DNA of 64,000 bases from Streptomyces lateritius (GTDB taxonomy: Bacteria > Actinomycetota > Actinomycetes > Streptomycetales > Streptomycetaceae): the NCBI RefSeq assembly GCF_014649715.1, contig NZ_BMTO01000008.1, forward strand, positions 336,967 through 400,966, given 5' to 3'. Shown piece by piece: positions 15,778 to 25,583 of the stretch (position 1 is the stretch's first letter; every line of letters starts with the position of its first letter). The position numbers were made by a program, and so were the translations under genes. The notes under the pieces were generated by a model that did not search any database, was not told where the DNA came from, and saw only the letters and a list, made by a program, of their open reading frames with translations.

Positions 15778-16934
15778 TGGCCGACGAGCGGTACCAGTGG
15801 CTCGACCAGGAGGCCGCGGAGCGGTTGCTGCGCGGCGAGCCGGTCGATCCCGTCGACGATCACGCCCGCGCGCAGGCCGAGCGCCTCGCCGACGCCCTGG
15901 CGGCGGCCCGGCCCGTACCCTTCCCGCGCGCGGCGGAGGCCGAACTCCCCGGCGAGGCGGCCGCCCTGGCCGCCTTCCGCAAGGCCACGGCCGAACGCGC
16001 CGCCGCGGCCGCCGCCCCCTCCGCCGAACTGGGCGGAGTACGGCTCGCGCCGGTGTCCCCGGCCCGGCGGTGGGGGCGCTCGCTGAGGTACGGCCTGGCG
16101 GCCGCGGTCGCCGCCGTCGCGGTCGGCGGCGTCGCCGTCGCCTCCGGTACGGGCATGCTGCCGTTCGACCGGGACGCCGCCCCCACGCCGGCCGGCTCCG
16201 TGTCGGCCGTGGACACCCCGGAGCCGCGCGTCTCCGGAACCCCGGACGACGGTCTCGGCACCGAGGTGCCGACGGTGCCTCCCACCGCCGGGGGCCGGTC
16301 GCCCGGCGCGTCCTCGTCACCCGCGACGCCCCCGGCCGTGGCCGGTTCCGGCGGCACGGACGGTACGGGCGGAAAGAGCGGCGGGACCCCTGAGCCGGAC
16401 AGGAGCAAGGGCTCCCCGGAGCAGGACGGCGAGACCACCGCCGCCGCCAACGTCAGGGACTGCAGGGAGTACCGGGCCGGACGCCTCGACGACAGCGGTG
16501 TCCGCAGACTGGTGAAGGAGGTGCGGAGCGGCGAGACCGTCCGGCGCTTCTGCGACCGCGTCCTGTCCGGCGGCTCGGACACGGGCGACTCCTCGGGCGA
16601 CACGAACAACGGCTCCACCGGAGGCACGTCCGGCGCCGGCTCGTCCGGCGGCAAGGGCGACGGCAAGGGCGACGACGACTCCGCCGGCGAAGGTGATCGA
16701 GCGGGCGGTGCCTCGGGAGGCGCCGGCGGCAAGTCCACCGGCGGCAAGTCCACGGGCGGCAAGTCCACCGGCGGCAAGGGCGGCGGAGACCGCGGGAGCG
16801 ACCGCAGGTCCGACCGGAACACCGGCCTGGACACGGGCCCCGAGCACGCTGCCGCCCCGGTCGGTCGCGCCTCCACGGCCGCCGTCGAGCCCGCCCCGAG
16901 CGTCCCCGCCGAAACCGTGACGCACCAGGTGTGA
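15777..16934 (+). CDS. Membrane anti-sigma-like protein with long extracytoplasmic low-complexity domain
   Basis: 385 residues. The cytoplasmic N-terminus (about 1-100) begins MADERYQWLDQEAAERLLRGEPVD. A single membrane helix follows (about 102-122, RYGLAAAVAAVAVGGVAVASG), then a Ser/Thr/Pro/Gly-rich exterior with a short folded part holding two Cys (VRDCREYRAG...VRRFCDRVL). Near the C-terminus is a GGKSTGGKSTGGKSTGGK repeat. ATG 15777 (TGATG overlap, AAGGA 6 nt upstream) is preferred over GTG 15774. The topology and coupling suggest an anti-sigma factor for the preceding ECF protein, but no ASD or zinc motif is visible. Confidence 0.72.
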   Translation: MADERYQWLDQEAAERLLRGEPVDPVDDHARAQAERLADALAAARPVPFPRAAEAELPGEAAALAAFRKATAERAAAAAAPSAELGGVRLAPVSPARRWGRSLRYGLAAAVAAVAVGGVAVASGTGMLPFDRDAAPTPAGSVSAVDTPEPRVSGTPDDGLGTEVPTVPPTAGGRSPGASSSPATPPAVAGSGGTDGTGGKSGGTPEPDRSKGSPEQDGETTAAANVRDCREYRAGRLDDSGVRRLVKEVRSGETVRRFCDRVLSGGSDTGDSSGDTNNGSTGGTSGAGSSGGKGDGKGDDDSAGEGDRAGGASGGAGGKSTGGKSTGGKSTGGKGGGDRGSDRRSDRNTGLDTGPEHAAAPVGRASTAAVEPAPSVPAETVTHQV

Positions 16935-17031
16935 CACTTTTCGGCCCGCCGACGCAGTACTGAGTGAGCCGACTGGTCATCGGCCGCGCGGTGAGCCGGG
17001 GTTCCCCCCGTACCTACGGCTCCGCGCACCC

Positions 17032-17070
17032 GGCGCGGGTGGGACACGTTCCCCCGGTCCCACCCGCGCC
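17032..17070. terminator. Bidirectional terminator between convergent genes
   Basis: GGCGCGGGTGGGAC (17032-17045) and GTCCCACCCGCGCC (17057-17070) form a perfect 14-bp stem with an 11-nt loop between the rightward anti-sigma-like gene and the leftward transpeptidase gene. Confidence 0.7.
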
Positions 17071-17098
17071 CCTCACTTCCGGCTTCTACGCCTCCCGC

Positions 17099-17962
17099 TC
17101 ACCAGTGGACGACGACCTTGTCGCCGACCTTCACCTGGCCGAAGAGCGTGGCGATCTTCCCCCGGTCCCGGACGTTGACACAGCCGTGCGAGGCCCCGTT
17201 GTAACCGCGGGCCGCGAAGTCCGACGAGTAGTGCACGGCCTGACCGCCGCTGAAGAACATCGCGTAGGGCATGGGCGTGTGGTAGAGCGTCGAGACGTGG
17301 TCGCGGCTCTTGAAGTCGACCTTGAACGTGCCCTCACGGGTCGGCGTGTTCTCCGAGCCGAAGCGGACGTCCATCGACGAGACGACCTTGCCGTCGATCA
17401 TCCACGCCAGCGTCCGGCTCTCCTTGCTGATGCACAGCACGCGCCCCGTCATGCAGCGGGGGTCCGGCGCGTCCAGCTTGTTGGTGGTGGACGGCTTCAG
17501 CTCGTCCGCCGTGGGCTCGTGGGTCATCCCGAGCAGCCGCTGCCAGGTCGTCTCGTCCACCGAGCCGGTCTGCGGCAGCTCCCGCTTCTTCTGGAAGCCC
17601 TTGACCGCCCCCGCCGTCATGGTGCCGTAGAAGCCGGTGGGGGCACGGTCGAAGTACCCGATCTGCCGCAGTCGCGCCTGCAGCTCGCGCACCTGCGCGC
17701 TCTCGTCGCCGTCCTTCATCAGGACCTTGACGGCCGGGGCCGCGGAGGTCGGGGACGAAGACGGCGACGAAGGCTTGTCGTCCGTCGTGGCGGAAGGCGA
17801 GGCCGACGCCGAAGGCTGCGAGGACGCCGACGAGGTGGCGGGCGCCGGAGCGGACGAGCCGCCACCGCCTCCCGCTCCCGCGGCCTGGGCCGTACAGCCG
17901 GTGGCGAGCGCCACGGCGGCCACGGCTATGAGCGATCTGAAGACGACGGACGAACGGCGCAT
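17099..17962 (-). CDS. L,D-transpeptidase lipoprotein with peptidoglycan-binding domain
   Basis: 287 residues. A lipoprotein signal has its lipobox ending in ATGC (about residue 23). A Ser/Pro/Ala linker, a PG_binding_1 domain (VRELQARLRQIGYFD...GAVKGFQKKRELPQTGSVDETTWQRLL) and a YkuD catalytic domain follow, with HYSSDFAARGYNGASHGCVNVRD; the Cys in SHGCVN is the nucleophile. Such enzymes make 3-3 cross-links in peptidoglycan. ATG 17962 is chosen because it gives a proper signal peptide; the upstream extension does not. A second enzyme of this class lies at 39740. Confidence 0.92.
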   Translation of the reverse strand: MRRSSVVFRSLIAVAAVALATGCTAQAAGAGGGGGSSAPAPATSSASSQPSASASPSATTDDKPSSPSSSPTSAAPAVKVLMKDGDESAQVRELQARLRQIGYFDRAPTGFYGTMTAGAVKGFQKKRELPQTGSVDETTWQRLLGMTHEPTADELKPSTTNKLDAPDPRCMTGRVLCISKESRTLAWMIDGKVVSSMDVRFGSENTPTREGTFKVDFKSRDHVSTLYHTPMPYAMFFSGGQAVHYSSDFAARGYNGASHGCVNVRDRGKIATLFGQVKVGDKVVVHW

Positions 17963-18179
17963 CGGTTCCCCCCGAGACAGGTGTGTGTACCTATGGGATG
18001 CTTCCCGCGCCCGCTTGGTTGCGCACCCGCCGCAAGTACGGCGCATGCTGGGAAGAAGGTCCGTGCGAGGGGCTGTGAGGAAGGTCCCAGCGTGCGGCTC
18101 TCCACCGGCCGCACGGCCGCCGCTACAGTCCGTCGCGAGGGTTGGTACCACTCAGTAGGTCTATCGGGAGGCACAACAG

Positions 18180-19760
<1,581 letters not shown>

Positions 19761-19795
19761 TCCCGCACGTCTGATCTTCCGGCATACGGAACACC

Positions 19796-19833
19796 GAGAG
19801 GGAGTGTCGTACTCGCGTGCGACACTCCCTCTC
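19796..19833. terminator. Perfect 14-bp inverted repeat ending at the LysE start codon
   Basis: GAGAGGGAGTGTCG (19796-19809) and CGACACTCCCTCTC (19820-19833) pair exactly across 10 nt. It lies 35 bp past the mutase stop, so it can end that transcript, but its last base directly touches the ATG of the exporter gene. It could also act as an operator or a translational hairpin. Confidence 0.6.
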
Positions 19834-20490
19834 ATGCTGGGTGTCACCGATCTGCCGACCTATCTCGCGGGCCTCGTCCTCATCATCCTGCTGCCGGGGC
19901 CGAACTCGCTGTACGTGCTGTCCGTCGCCGCCCGAAAGGGCACCCGGACCGGGTACAAGGCCGCCGCCGGTGTCTTCACCGGCGACGCGGTCCTGATGAC
20001 GCTGGCCGCGCTCGGCGCGGCCTCGCTGCTCCAGACCACGCCGCTGCTCTTCATGGTCGTGAAGTACGCGGGCGCGGGGTATCTGGCCTGGATGGCGTAC
20101 GGCATGCTGCGGGCGGCCTGGTCCATGTGGCGCACCCGCGGTGAGTCGCCTGCGGCCGGGGAGTCCACGGACGCGCCGACCGGCGCGGGGGAGAACCCGT
20201 ACCGCCGGGCGCTGGTCATCAGCCTCTTCAACCCGAAGGCGATCCTCTTCCTCATCTCGTTCTTCGTGCAGTTCGTCGACCCCGGGTACGCCTACCCCGC
20301 GCTCTCCTTCCTGGTGCTCGGCACCCTGCTCCAGCTCGGCAGCTTCCTCTATCTCACGATGCTGATATTCGGTGGGACGCGGCTCGCGGCCGCGTTCCGG
20401 CGCCGCAGGCGGCTCGCGGCGGGGGCGACCTCCGCGGCGGGCGCGCTCTTCCTCGGCTTCGCCGCGAAGCTCTCGCTCAGCAGCGCCTGA
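19834..20490 (+). CDS. LysE-family amino-acid/metabolite exporter
   Basis: 218 residues with about six membrane helices. The family N-terminal signature is YLAGLVLIILLPGPNSLYVLSVAARKGTRTGYKAAAGVFTGD, followed by NPYRRALVISLFNPKAILFLISFFVQFVDP. LysE/RhtB proteins export amino acids or homoserine-lactone-like compounds. ATG 19834 gives the canonical N-terminus but has no free ribosome site, because everything upstream is locked in a perfect inverted repeat. GTG 19804 inside the repeat is the alternative. Confidence 0.85.
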   Translation: MLGVTDLPTYLAGLVLIILLPGPNSLYVLSVAARKGTRTGYKAAAGVFTGDAVLMTLAALGAASLLQTTPLLFMVVKYAGAGYLAWMAYGMLRAAWSMWRTRGESPAAGESTDAPTGAGENPYRRALVISLFNPKAILFLISFFVQFVDPGYAYPALSFLVLGTLLQLGSFLYLTMLIFGGTRLAAAFRRRRRLAAGATSAAGALFLGFAAKLSLSSA

Positions 20491-20500
20491 CCGGATCCGC

Positions 20501-20522
20501 TTGACCCTGACACGGTGTGAGG
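20501..20522 (+). promoter_or_regulatory. MerR-type promoter/operator
   Basis: TTGACC (20501-20506) is a -35 box. The dyad CCTGACAC-G-GTGTGAGG (20506-20522) immediately follows, with one mismatch between its arms. A dyad in the -35/-10 spacer just before a MerR gene is the usual autoregulatory layout. Confidence 0.6.
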
Positions 20523-20541
20523 CCGTTCCGTCGGAGGCATC

Positions 20542-21363
20542 ATGTTCACCATCGGAGACTTCGCCCGGCACGGGCGGGTGTCGGTCCGCATGCTGCGTCA
20601 TTACGACGCCATCGGACTGCTGCGCCCGGCTCATGTCGACCCGCACAGCGGCTACCGCTTCTACGAGGCGGACCAGCTCGCACGCCTCAACCGTGTCATC
20701 GCGCTCAAGGAACTCGGCTTCACCCTCGACCAGGTGGGGGCGATCCTCGACGAGCAGGTGGGCGCGGAGGAACTGCGCGGGATGCTGCGGCTGCGCCAGG
20801 CCGAGCTGGAGACGGCCCTGGCGGAGGCGGCGGGACGACTGGCCCGCGTCGGCGCGCGGCTCCGAGCCATCGAGAGCGAGGGACACATGTCCACGCAGGA
20901 CGTCGTGATCAAGAAGGTTCCCCCGGTCCGCCTCGCCGAGCTGAGCGGCGTGGCCGCGAGCTTCGGCCCCGGCGACATCGGTCCGGTCATCCAGCCGCTG
21001 TACGACGAGCTCTGCGCCCGTCTGGAGGCCGCGGGCGTCACCGGCTTCGGGCCGGGGATCGCGTACTACGAGGACGCGGGCAGGGGTGACGGCTCGGTCG
21101 TCGTGCACGCCGGCATGACGATCCCGGCCGGGGCCGCGCCGGAGGGGGTCGATCTCGTCGTCCTGCCGGCCCTGGAGACGGCGGCGACGGTCGTCCACCG
21201 GGGTCCGATGGACGACATCCTGCCGACCGCCCAGACCCTGGCGACCTGGATCGACACGAACGGCTACCGCTCGACGGGTTACGCCCGCGAGCTGTACCTG
21301 GAGTGCCCGGAGGACCGCACGAAGTGGGTGACAGAACTCCAGGAACCGGTCGCCCTCGTCTGA
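20542..21363 (+). CDS. MerR-family regulator with GyrI-like effector domain
   Basis: 273 residues. The MerR winged HTH is at 1-70 (FTIGDFARHGRVSVRMLRHYDAIGLL...YRFYEADQLARLNRVIALKELGF). A coiled-coil dimer helix spans about 75-112, then a GyrI/AraC-type effector-binding domain (about 120-273) of the BmrR/TipA kind that binds bulky, often cationic drugs. GGAGG (20533-20537) precedes the ATG. The dyad promoter upstream implies autoregulation. The LysE exporter just upstream could be a second target, which is inference. Confidence 0.9.
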   Translation: MFTIGDFARHGRVSVRMLRHYDAIGLLRPAHVDPHSGYRFYEADQLARLNRVIALKELGFTLDQVGAILDEQVGAEELRGMLRLRQAELETALAEAAGRLARVGARLRAIESEGHMSTQDVVIKKVPPVRLAELSGVAASFGPGDIGPVIQPLYDELCARLEAAGVTGFGPGIAYYEDAGRGDGSVVVHAGMTIPAGAAPEGVDLVVLPALETAATVVHRGPMDDILPTAQTLATWIDTNGYRSTGYARELYLECPEDRTKWVTELQEPVALV

Positions 21364-21727
21364 CGCCCCCTGGCCAGAGCCCTTTCGGCGCCCGGCACGG
21401 GAGTTGGCGGCCCACCCCGGGCCCCGGGCCGGGCCCCCGGGCCGGGCCGCCCCCGGTTCCGGGCTCCGGCCCCGGGATTCCTACCGCCCGTGCGCCCTGG
21501 CCCTGGGACTCCTGGTTCCGGCCCGGGGTTCCGGGCTCCGGCCCCGGGGTTCCTACCGCCCGGGGGCCTGACTGCGGGGCCTGTTCCCCGGGCCCCGGGG
21601 CGGGGCGGGGACGCCCGGCCGCCGGGGTCGTGGCGGCGCGGCGGGGCCCGCCCGTGCTGGAGCAGGACCGGGACGACGCGCGCCGGGTGGTGGCACAGCC
21701 GGGCCCGGCAGGCCGGCCGGGCCTCGC
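21364..21727. other. Non-coding GC-rich low-complexity gap
   Basis: About 360 bp between the MerR gene and the terminator of the glycosyltransferase operon. It consists of runs of CCGGG/GGCCC, including two copies of a 36-bp repeat (see separate entry). Open frames here have no ribosome site and no recognisable product. No promoter or RNA gene is apparent. Confidence 0.7.
21455..21562. repeat. Two 36-bp direct repeats, 72 bp apart
   Basis: The 36-bp unit (starting GGTTCCGGGCTCCGG and ending TTCCTACCGCCCG) occurs at 21455-21490 and 21527-21562 with one difference (A/G). The 36 bp between the copies contain a degenerate related sequence, so this may be a decayed three-unit tandem array. Confidence 0.7.
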
Positions 21728-21757
21728 CCGGGCCCGTACCTTCGGGTACGGGCCCGG
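21728..21757 (-). terminator. UUCG-tetraloop terminator
   Basis: CCGGGCCCGTACC-TTCG-GGTACGGGCCCGG is a perfect 13-bp stem closed by a cUUCGg-type loop. It lies 7 bp beyond the stop of the minus-strand polysialyltransferase-like gene, whose operon it should end. Confidence 0.75.
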
Positions 21758-21764
21758 CCTCGGC

Positions 21765-23093
21765 TCACTTCGCCAGGGCCCGCTTCAGCCGCAGGGCGCG
21801 GCGGGCCAGGCGGCGGATCCGGGGGTGGCGGGGGACCGGGAGGCCGCCCGGGAGGCCCAGGACGGTGAGGCGGCGGCGCTTGAAGTACGGACGGGTGCGC
21901 TCGGCGAGGGGGCCCGAGAGGTGGCGGACCGCCGCTTCCCGCAGATCCGGGCGGATCTTGGGCTGCATCGCGAAGCCGACGGCCGCCACCAGGCCCGCGA
22001 GACCCTCCGCGTCCGGGGCCTCGTGGGCGCCGCCCTCCAGGTCCGGGATCAGCGCGTCGGCGAGTGTCACCGGAACGCGGTTGCTGTTCTGGTACGGGGT
22101 CAGCCGGTCCAGGAGAGTCCGGGTGCCGACCCTGGCCACCGGGACGCCGTGGAAGGCGTGAGCCGTGAAGAGGCCGGTGGAGAAGCAGCCGACCACCAGC
22201 GCCGGCCGCAGCTCCCGGTAGGCCACCTCGGCGAGCACCGGCCGGTCGAGGACGGTCAGTTCGGCGCCGAGCGCCTCCGCCTCCCGCCCCAGCCTCCGAG
22301 TCCAGGCGTCCGGAGCCGTCGGATGCGGCTTGAAGACGAGCCGCCGGTGCCCGCGCGCGACCGCGCCCCGGACCATGCGGACGTGCAGCTCCTCCTCCTC
22401 GGCCGGCGTGAGGATCGACAGCGCCGCCAGGTACTGGCCGAGCAGCAGCGCCGGCCCTTCTGTCTCACCGGCCGGCCCGCCGCCCGGCTCCATGGGCCCA
22501 GCCGTCTCCGCCAGCTCCGCGACCACCTTCGTGAACGCCTCCGTCGGCACCACCACCGCCTCCGCCCCGAACTCCGCGAGCAGCAGCGGCGCGAGCCCCG
22601 GCACCAGGTCGAGGTGGAGCAGCCGGCGCACCCGCTGGCCGACCAGCGGATCGATCTTGTTACGGGTCGGGCCGTAGCTCATCAGCCCGTCCGCGTACAC
22701 GTCGAGCCGCGCGTCGGGGAAGAGCCGGGCGATCGTCAGCGCCGGTGTCACCTGCACGGACTCCAGGGCCAGTTCGATCCGGTCGTCGCCGAGGTCCCAC
22801 AGCCGCCGCAGATGGCGCTCCAGGAGCGGAAGGTCGTCGGCCCGGGGCGTCCAGCCGGCCGGGTGCAGCGGGGCGATCGCCTCGTTCCAGGACAGTACGG
22901 AGTCGAAGCGCCCGCGCAGCTTCTCGAAGCCCGGCATCTCGTCCAGGGCGGGCGTCGTCTCCGGCACCGCCGCGTTGTTGGCGACCAGCAGCAGCCGCCG
23001 GTCCGCCGGGCCGAAGCAGCCGCTGTCCAGGGCCGCGGCCAGCGTCGTCGCGCCGTAAAGGGTGGAGGCGTAGAAGATCTGGGTGGTCCTCAC
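21765..23093 (-). CDS. Polysialyltransferase-family glycosyltransferase
   Basis: A 442-residue protein of the alpha-2,8-polysialyltransferase-like (POLYST) type. The N-terminus TQIFYASTLYGATTLAAALDSGCF resembles the nucleotide-sugar glycosyltransferase fold. The C-terminal half has RRLVFKPHPTAP and PALVVGCFSTGLFTAHAFHG, the HP and S-T motifs of the family, before a basic tail suited to membrane association. GTG 23093 overlaps the stop of the upstream GT2 gene (GTGA). With neuA/neuB in the divergent arm, its likely job is polymerising or attaching a nonulosonic acid in a wall glycopolymer. Confidence 0.78.
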   Translation of the reverse strand: MRTTQIFYASTLYGATTLAAALDSGCFGPADRRLLLVANNAAVPETTPALDEMPGFEKLRGRFDSVLSWNEAIAPLHPAGWTPRADDLPLLERHLRRLWDLGDDRIELALESVQVTPALTIARLFPDARLDVYADGLMSYGPTRNKIDPLVGQRVRRLLHLDLVPGLAPLLLAEFGAEAVVVPTEAFTKVVAELAETAGPMEPGGGPAGETEGPALLLGQYLAALSILTPAEEEELHVRMVRGAVARGHRRLVFKPHPTAPDAWTRRLGREAEALGAELTVLDRPVLAEVAYRELRPALVVGCFSTGLFTAHAFHGVPVARVGTRTLLDRLTPYQNSNRVPVTLADALIPDLEGGAHEAPDAEGLAGLVAAVGFAMQPKIRPDLREAAVRHLSGPLAERTRPYFKRRRLTVLGLPGGLPVPRHPRIRRLARRALRLKRALAK

Positions 23094-24100
23094 GCGGCGG
23101 CCTCCACGCCCGTGCTCCGGGCGGCGGAGTTCGCGCCCGCGCCGGCACGGCGGCGGCGCAGCTTGCGCAGGACGGCCGCCCGCCGCTCGTCCATCGACGT
23201 CAGCGCCTCGCCCAGCACGTCCTGCGGCATGCGCCGCAGCGCCGCCGCACTCATCGCACGCAATTGTTTCGCCACCGCCGGTTCGAATCGCTCCACCGAG
23301 GAGATGTGGTGGGAAATGAGGGCGCAATAGGTACGGACGGCCTTCGGGAGCAGCCGGTCCGCATCCCTGTCGTTCGTCGTTTCGTCGATCACCTGATCGA
23401 AAGCGCGAATGAAATCCAGCTGACGGATATCGCCGATCTGTGTGAGCGAAGTGGAGACCCCGCGCCGGTAGAAGATTCCCAGCGTGCTCACCGCCGCGAA
23501 GGAGTCCGCCTCCCGGTGGAGTTTCCAGATCCACGGCCGGTCCTCCGCCGTCCGCAGCCCCGGCGTGAAGTGCAGCAGCCCGCGTTCGAGCAGCCGCCGG
23601 TGGTACATCCCGGCCCAGGCGTACGGATAGTCCACGGACGTCGTCCGGTCGGCCGGCAGGATCGCGTCCCGGGGCCGCAGCACCTCGGTGCGCCGCCCGA
23701 CCGGCGACCGGCGCACCGACCGGGTCCTGCCCGCGGCGCGCACATGGTCGGTACGGAGGAAGTCGCAGCCCAGTCCGTCCATGTCGGCGACCAGGCGGTC
23801 GTAGAAGCCCGGCGCGAGCCAGTCGTCCCCGTCCAGGAAGGCCAGATACTCGCCGCGGGCGGCGTCCAGGCCGGTGTTGCGCGCGGTGGCGAGCCCCTCG
23901 TTGCGTTCGTGTCGGATCAGGACGGCCCCCGGGATCTCGCGCCCGGCCCGTTCGAGGAGCTCCGTGGTCCCGTCCGTCGAGCAGTCGTCGACGAGAAGGA
24001 ACTCGAAGTCCTCGCGGGCGTTGGCGCGCAGGCTTCTGAGGGTGTCCAGGGCATATGTCTGCACGTTGAAGAACGGCACGACGACGGAGAGCTTGACCAC
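23090..24100 (-). CDS. Family 2 glycosyltransferase
   Basis: 336 residues with a GT-A fold: KLSVVVPFFNVQTYALDTLRSL, LLVDDCSTDGTTELLERAG, GLATARNTGLDAARGEYLAFLDGDDWL (DxD-like), and an ED acid/base pair in RTAEDRPWIWKLH. A helical tail follows from about residue 230. The GTG at 24100 is preferred over the ORF-extending ATG at 24187 because a TAGCGT -10 lies exactly 7 nt upstream. It is the first gene of the leftward arm of the nonulosonate locus. Confidence 0.85.
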   Translation of the reverse strand: MVKLSVVVPFFNVQTYALDTLRSLRANAREDFEFLLVDDCSTDGTTELLERAGREIPGAVLIRHERNEGLATARNTGLDAARGEYLAFLDGDDWLAPGFYDRLVADMDGLGCDFLRTDHVRAAGRTRSVRRSPVGRRTEVLRPRDAILPADRTTSVDYPYAWAGMYHRRLLERGLLHFTPGLRTAEDRPWIWKLHREADSFAAVSTLGIFYRRGVSTSLTQIGDIRQLDFIRAFDQVIDETTNDRDADRLLPKAVRTYCALISHHISSVERFEPAVAKQLRAMSAAALRRMPQDVLGEALTSMDERRAAVLRKLRRRRAGAGANSAARSTGVEAAA

Positions 24101-24287
24101 GCGTTCGACGCTAGGCGCCGCTCCGGCATTCGTTCTGGCCGGTGGAGGGATGTTCGGTGAACACGAAGCGGCGGGCCGATTAACCACCCTGGATCCCGGC
24201 CTTTTTCAGAACGCGTAGTGGCGCTGTTCACCGTTTGTTGTGGCCCAGTTGGGCCGGGAAACGGAATGGCTCTCTAGCGTCCTCGGC
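24101..24287. promoter_or_regulatory. Divergent leaderless promoters of the glycopolymer locus
   Basis: Both flanking GTG starts are preceded by the same element, TAGCGT-N7-GTG: on the minus strand at 24113-24108 and on the plus strand at 24275-24280. The gap is A+T-richer than the genome and contains a T-run and a lone ACGCGTAG half-sequence at about 24209. Matching -10 boxes suggest coordinated expression of both arms. Confidence 0.65.
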
Positions 24288-25583
24288 GTGCCAGCAAGTA
24301 CAAAGCAGGCGGTACGCGTCGCCGTACTCGCCGATTCCGACACCCGGTGGAAATGGGGCGCGCTCACCGCGCGCAGAATCACCGACGGCGCCCGGGCCGC
24401 CGAACCCACCGGTTTCCTCCTGCGCGGCCGGGCCACGCCCACCGCACGCCAGCTCGCCGAGACCGGAGTCTCCACGACGCCTCCGCGTGAGGTGACGGGC
24501 GCCGAGTTCCTGCGCGAGGTGCGCGACGCGGCGGCACGCGGGGAAGGATTCGACGTCGTCGTCCTGGCCCTCGTCGGCGGCACGGTACGCGCCGTCCTGC
24601 ATGGCGTCGCCGAACTGGCCCTGGAGCGGCGCCCGGTGCTCGTCACCGGCTATGTCGGAGTCGTCTACGAGAAGCTGGCCGACGGACTGCTGCTGCGCCA
24701 CGGCGCTGATGTCGTCCTCGCCAACTCCCGTCACGACGCCGCGCGTTTCCGCGCGGTCTACGAAGGGGTGGGCGCCGACGCCTCCTCGGTGGTGGAGGCC
24801 GCGCTGCCGTTCCTCGGTGGCACGCCCTACGCTCCCGAGGCGGGCCGGGACACCCTCGTGTTCGCCGCCCAGCCCTCGGTGCCTTCGACCCGCGCCGAGC
24901 GGACGTACCTGCTGCGCAGGCTCGTCGACCACGCCCGGTTGCATCCGCGCCGCGAGGTGCTGCTGAAGCTCCGCTCCAAGCCCGGCGAGCACACGACGCA
25001 CCTGGAGGAACTCCCGTACCAGCGGCTCGTGCGGGACCTCGAACCGCCGCCCAACTTCCGTCTGGTCTACGGGCACATGGGCGAGGTCCTCGACCGCACC
25101 GACCTGCTGGTCACGGTCTCCTCGACCGCCGCCCTCGAAGCCCTGCACCGGCGCGTGCCGACGGCGATCCTCAGCGACCTCGGCGTACGCGAGGTCCTGG
25201 GCAACCACCACTTCATCGGCTCGGGGCTGCTCACCTCTTTCGACCGGCTCGACACGGACGTGCGCCCGGAGCCGGACGAGGAGTGGCTCGCGCGGCAGGG
25301 CGTCGCCGCCGGGGGTTCGTACGGGACGGCCTTCGACGCGGCCCGGGCGCGGGTCCAGGAGCTGCTCGCCGGCCCCGCGCTGCCCCCGCTCGACCCCTAC
25401 TACACCGCGGTGACGGCCCCCGGGTACCTGCCCGGGATCCTCGCCCGCCACCGCCTCGACGTGACCGCCCCCGAGCCCCGCGACAGCGGGCTGCGGCGGG
25501 TGGTCCGGGAGGCGGCGCGGGGCGCGTACCGCCACGGCGTGCAACGCGTCGCCCCCGTCATCCGCCGCCTGGGAGAACTCTGA
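24288..25583 (+). CDS. DUF6716-type putative glycosyltransferase
   Basis: 431 residues. The N-terminal half (VRVAVLADSDTRWKWGALTARRI ... ELALERRPVLVTGYVGVVYEKLADGLLLRHGADVVLANSRHD) and the C-terminal half (LLKLRSKPGEHTTHLEELPYQ, YGHMGEVLDRTDLLVTVSSTAALEALHRRVP) have the GT-B layout of glycosyltransferases that recognise CDP/CMP-activated donors. GTG 24288 is chosen from the TAGCGT-N7 promoter. The TGATG overlap couples it to neuA. The role is probably glycopolymer assembly. Confidence 0.7.
   Translation: MPASTKQAVRVAVLADSDTRWKWGALTARRITDGARAAEPTGFLLRGRATPTARQLAETGVSTTPPREVTGAEFLREVRDAAARGEGFDVVVLALVGGTVRAVLHGVAELALERRPVLVTGYVGVVYEKLADGLLLRHGADVVLANSRHDAARFRAVYEGVGADASSVVEAALPFLGGTPYAPEAGRDTLVFAAQPSVPSTRAERTYLLRRLVDHARLHPRREVLLKLRSKPGEHTTHLEELPYQRLVRDLEPPPNFRLVYGHMGEVLDRTDLLVTVSSTAALEALHRRVPTAILSDLGVREVLGNHHFIGSGLLTSFDRLDTDVRPEPDEEWLARQGVAAGGSYGTAFDAARARVQELLAGPALPPLDPYYTAVTAPGYLPGILARHRLDVTAPEPRDSGLRRVVREAARGAYRHGVQRVAPVIRRLGEL

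Noticed and set aside
24207..24214. ACGCGTAG half-sequence in the glycopolymer promoter gap
   Set aside because: Only one half-site of the nucleoside palindrome is present and the genes are unrelated.
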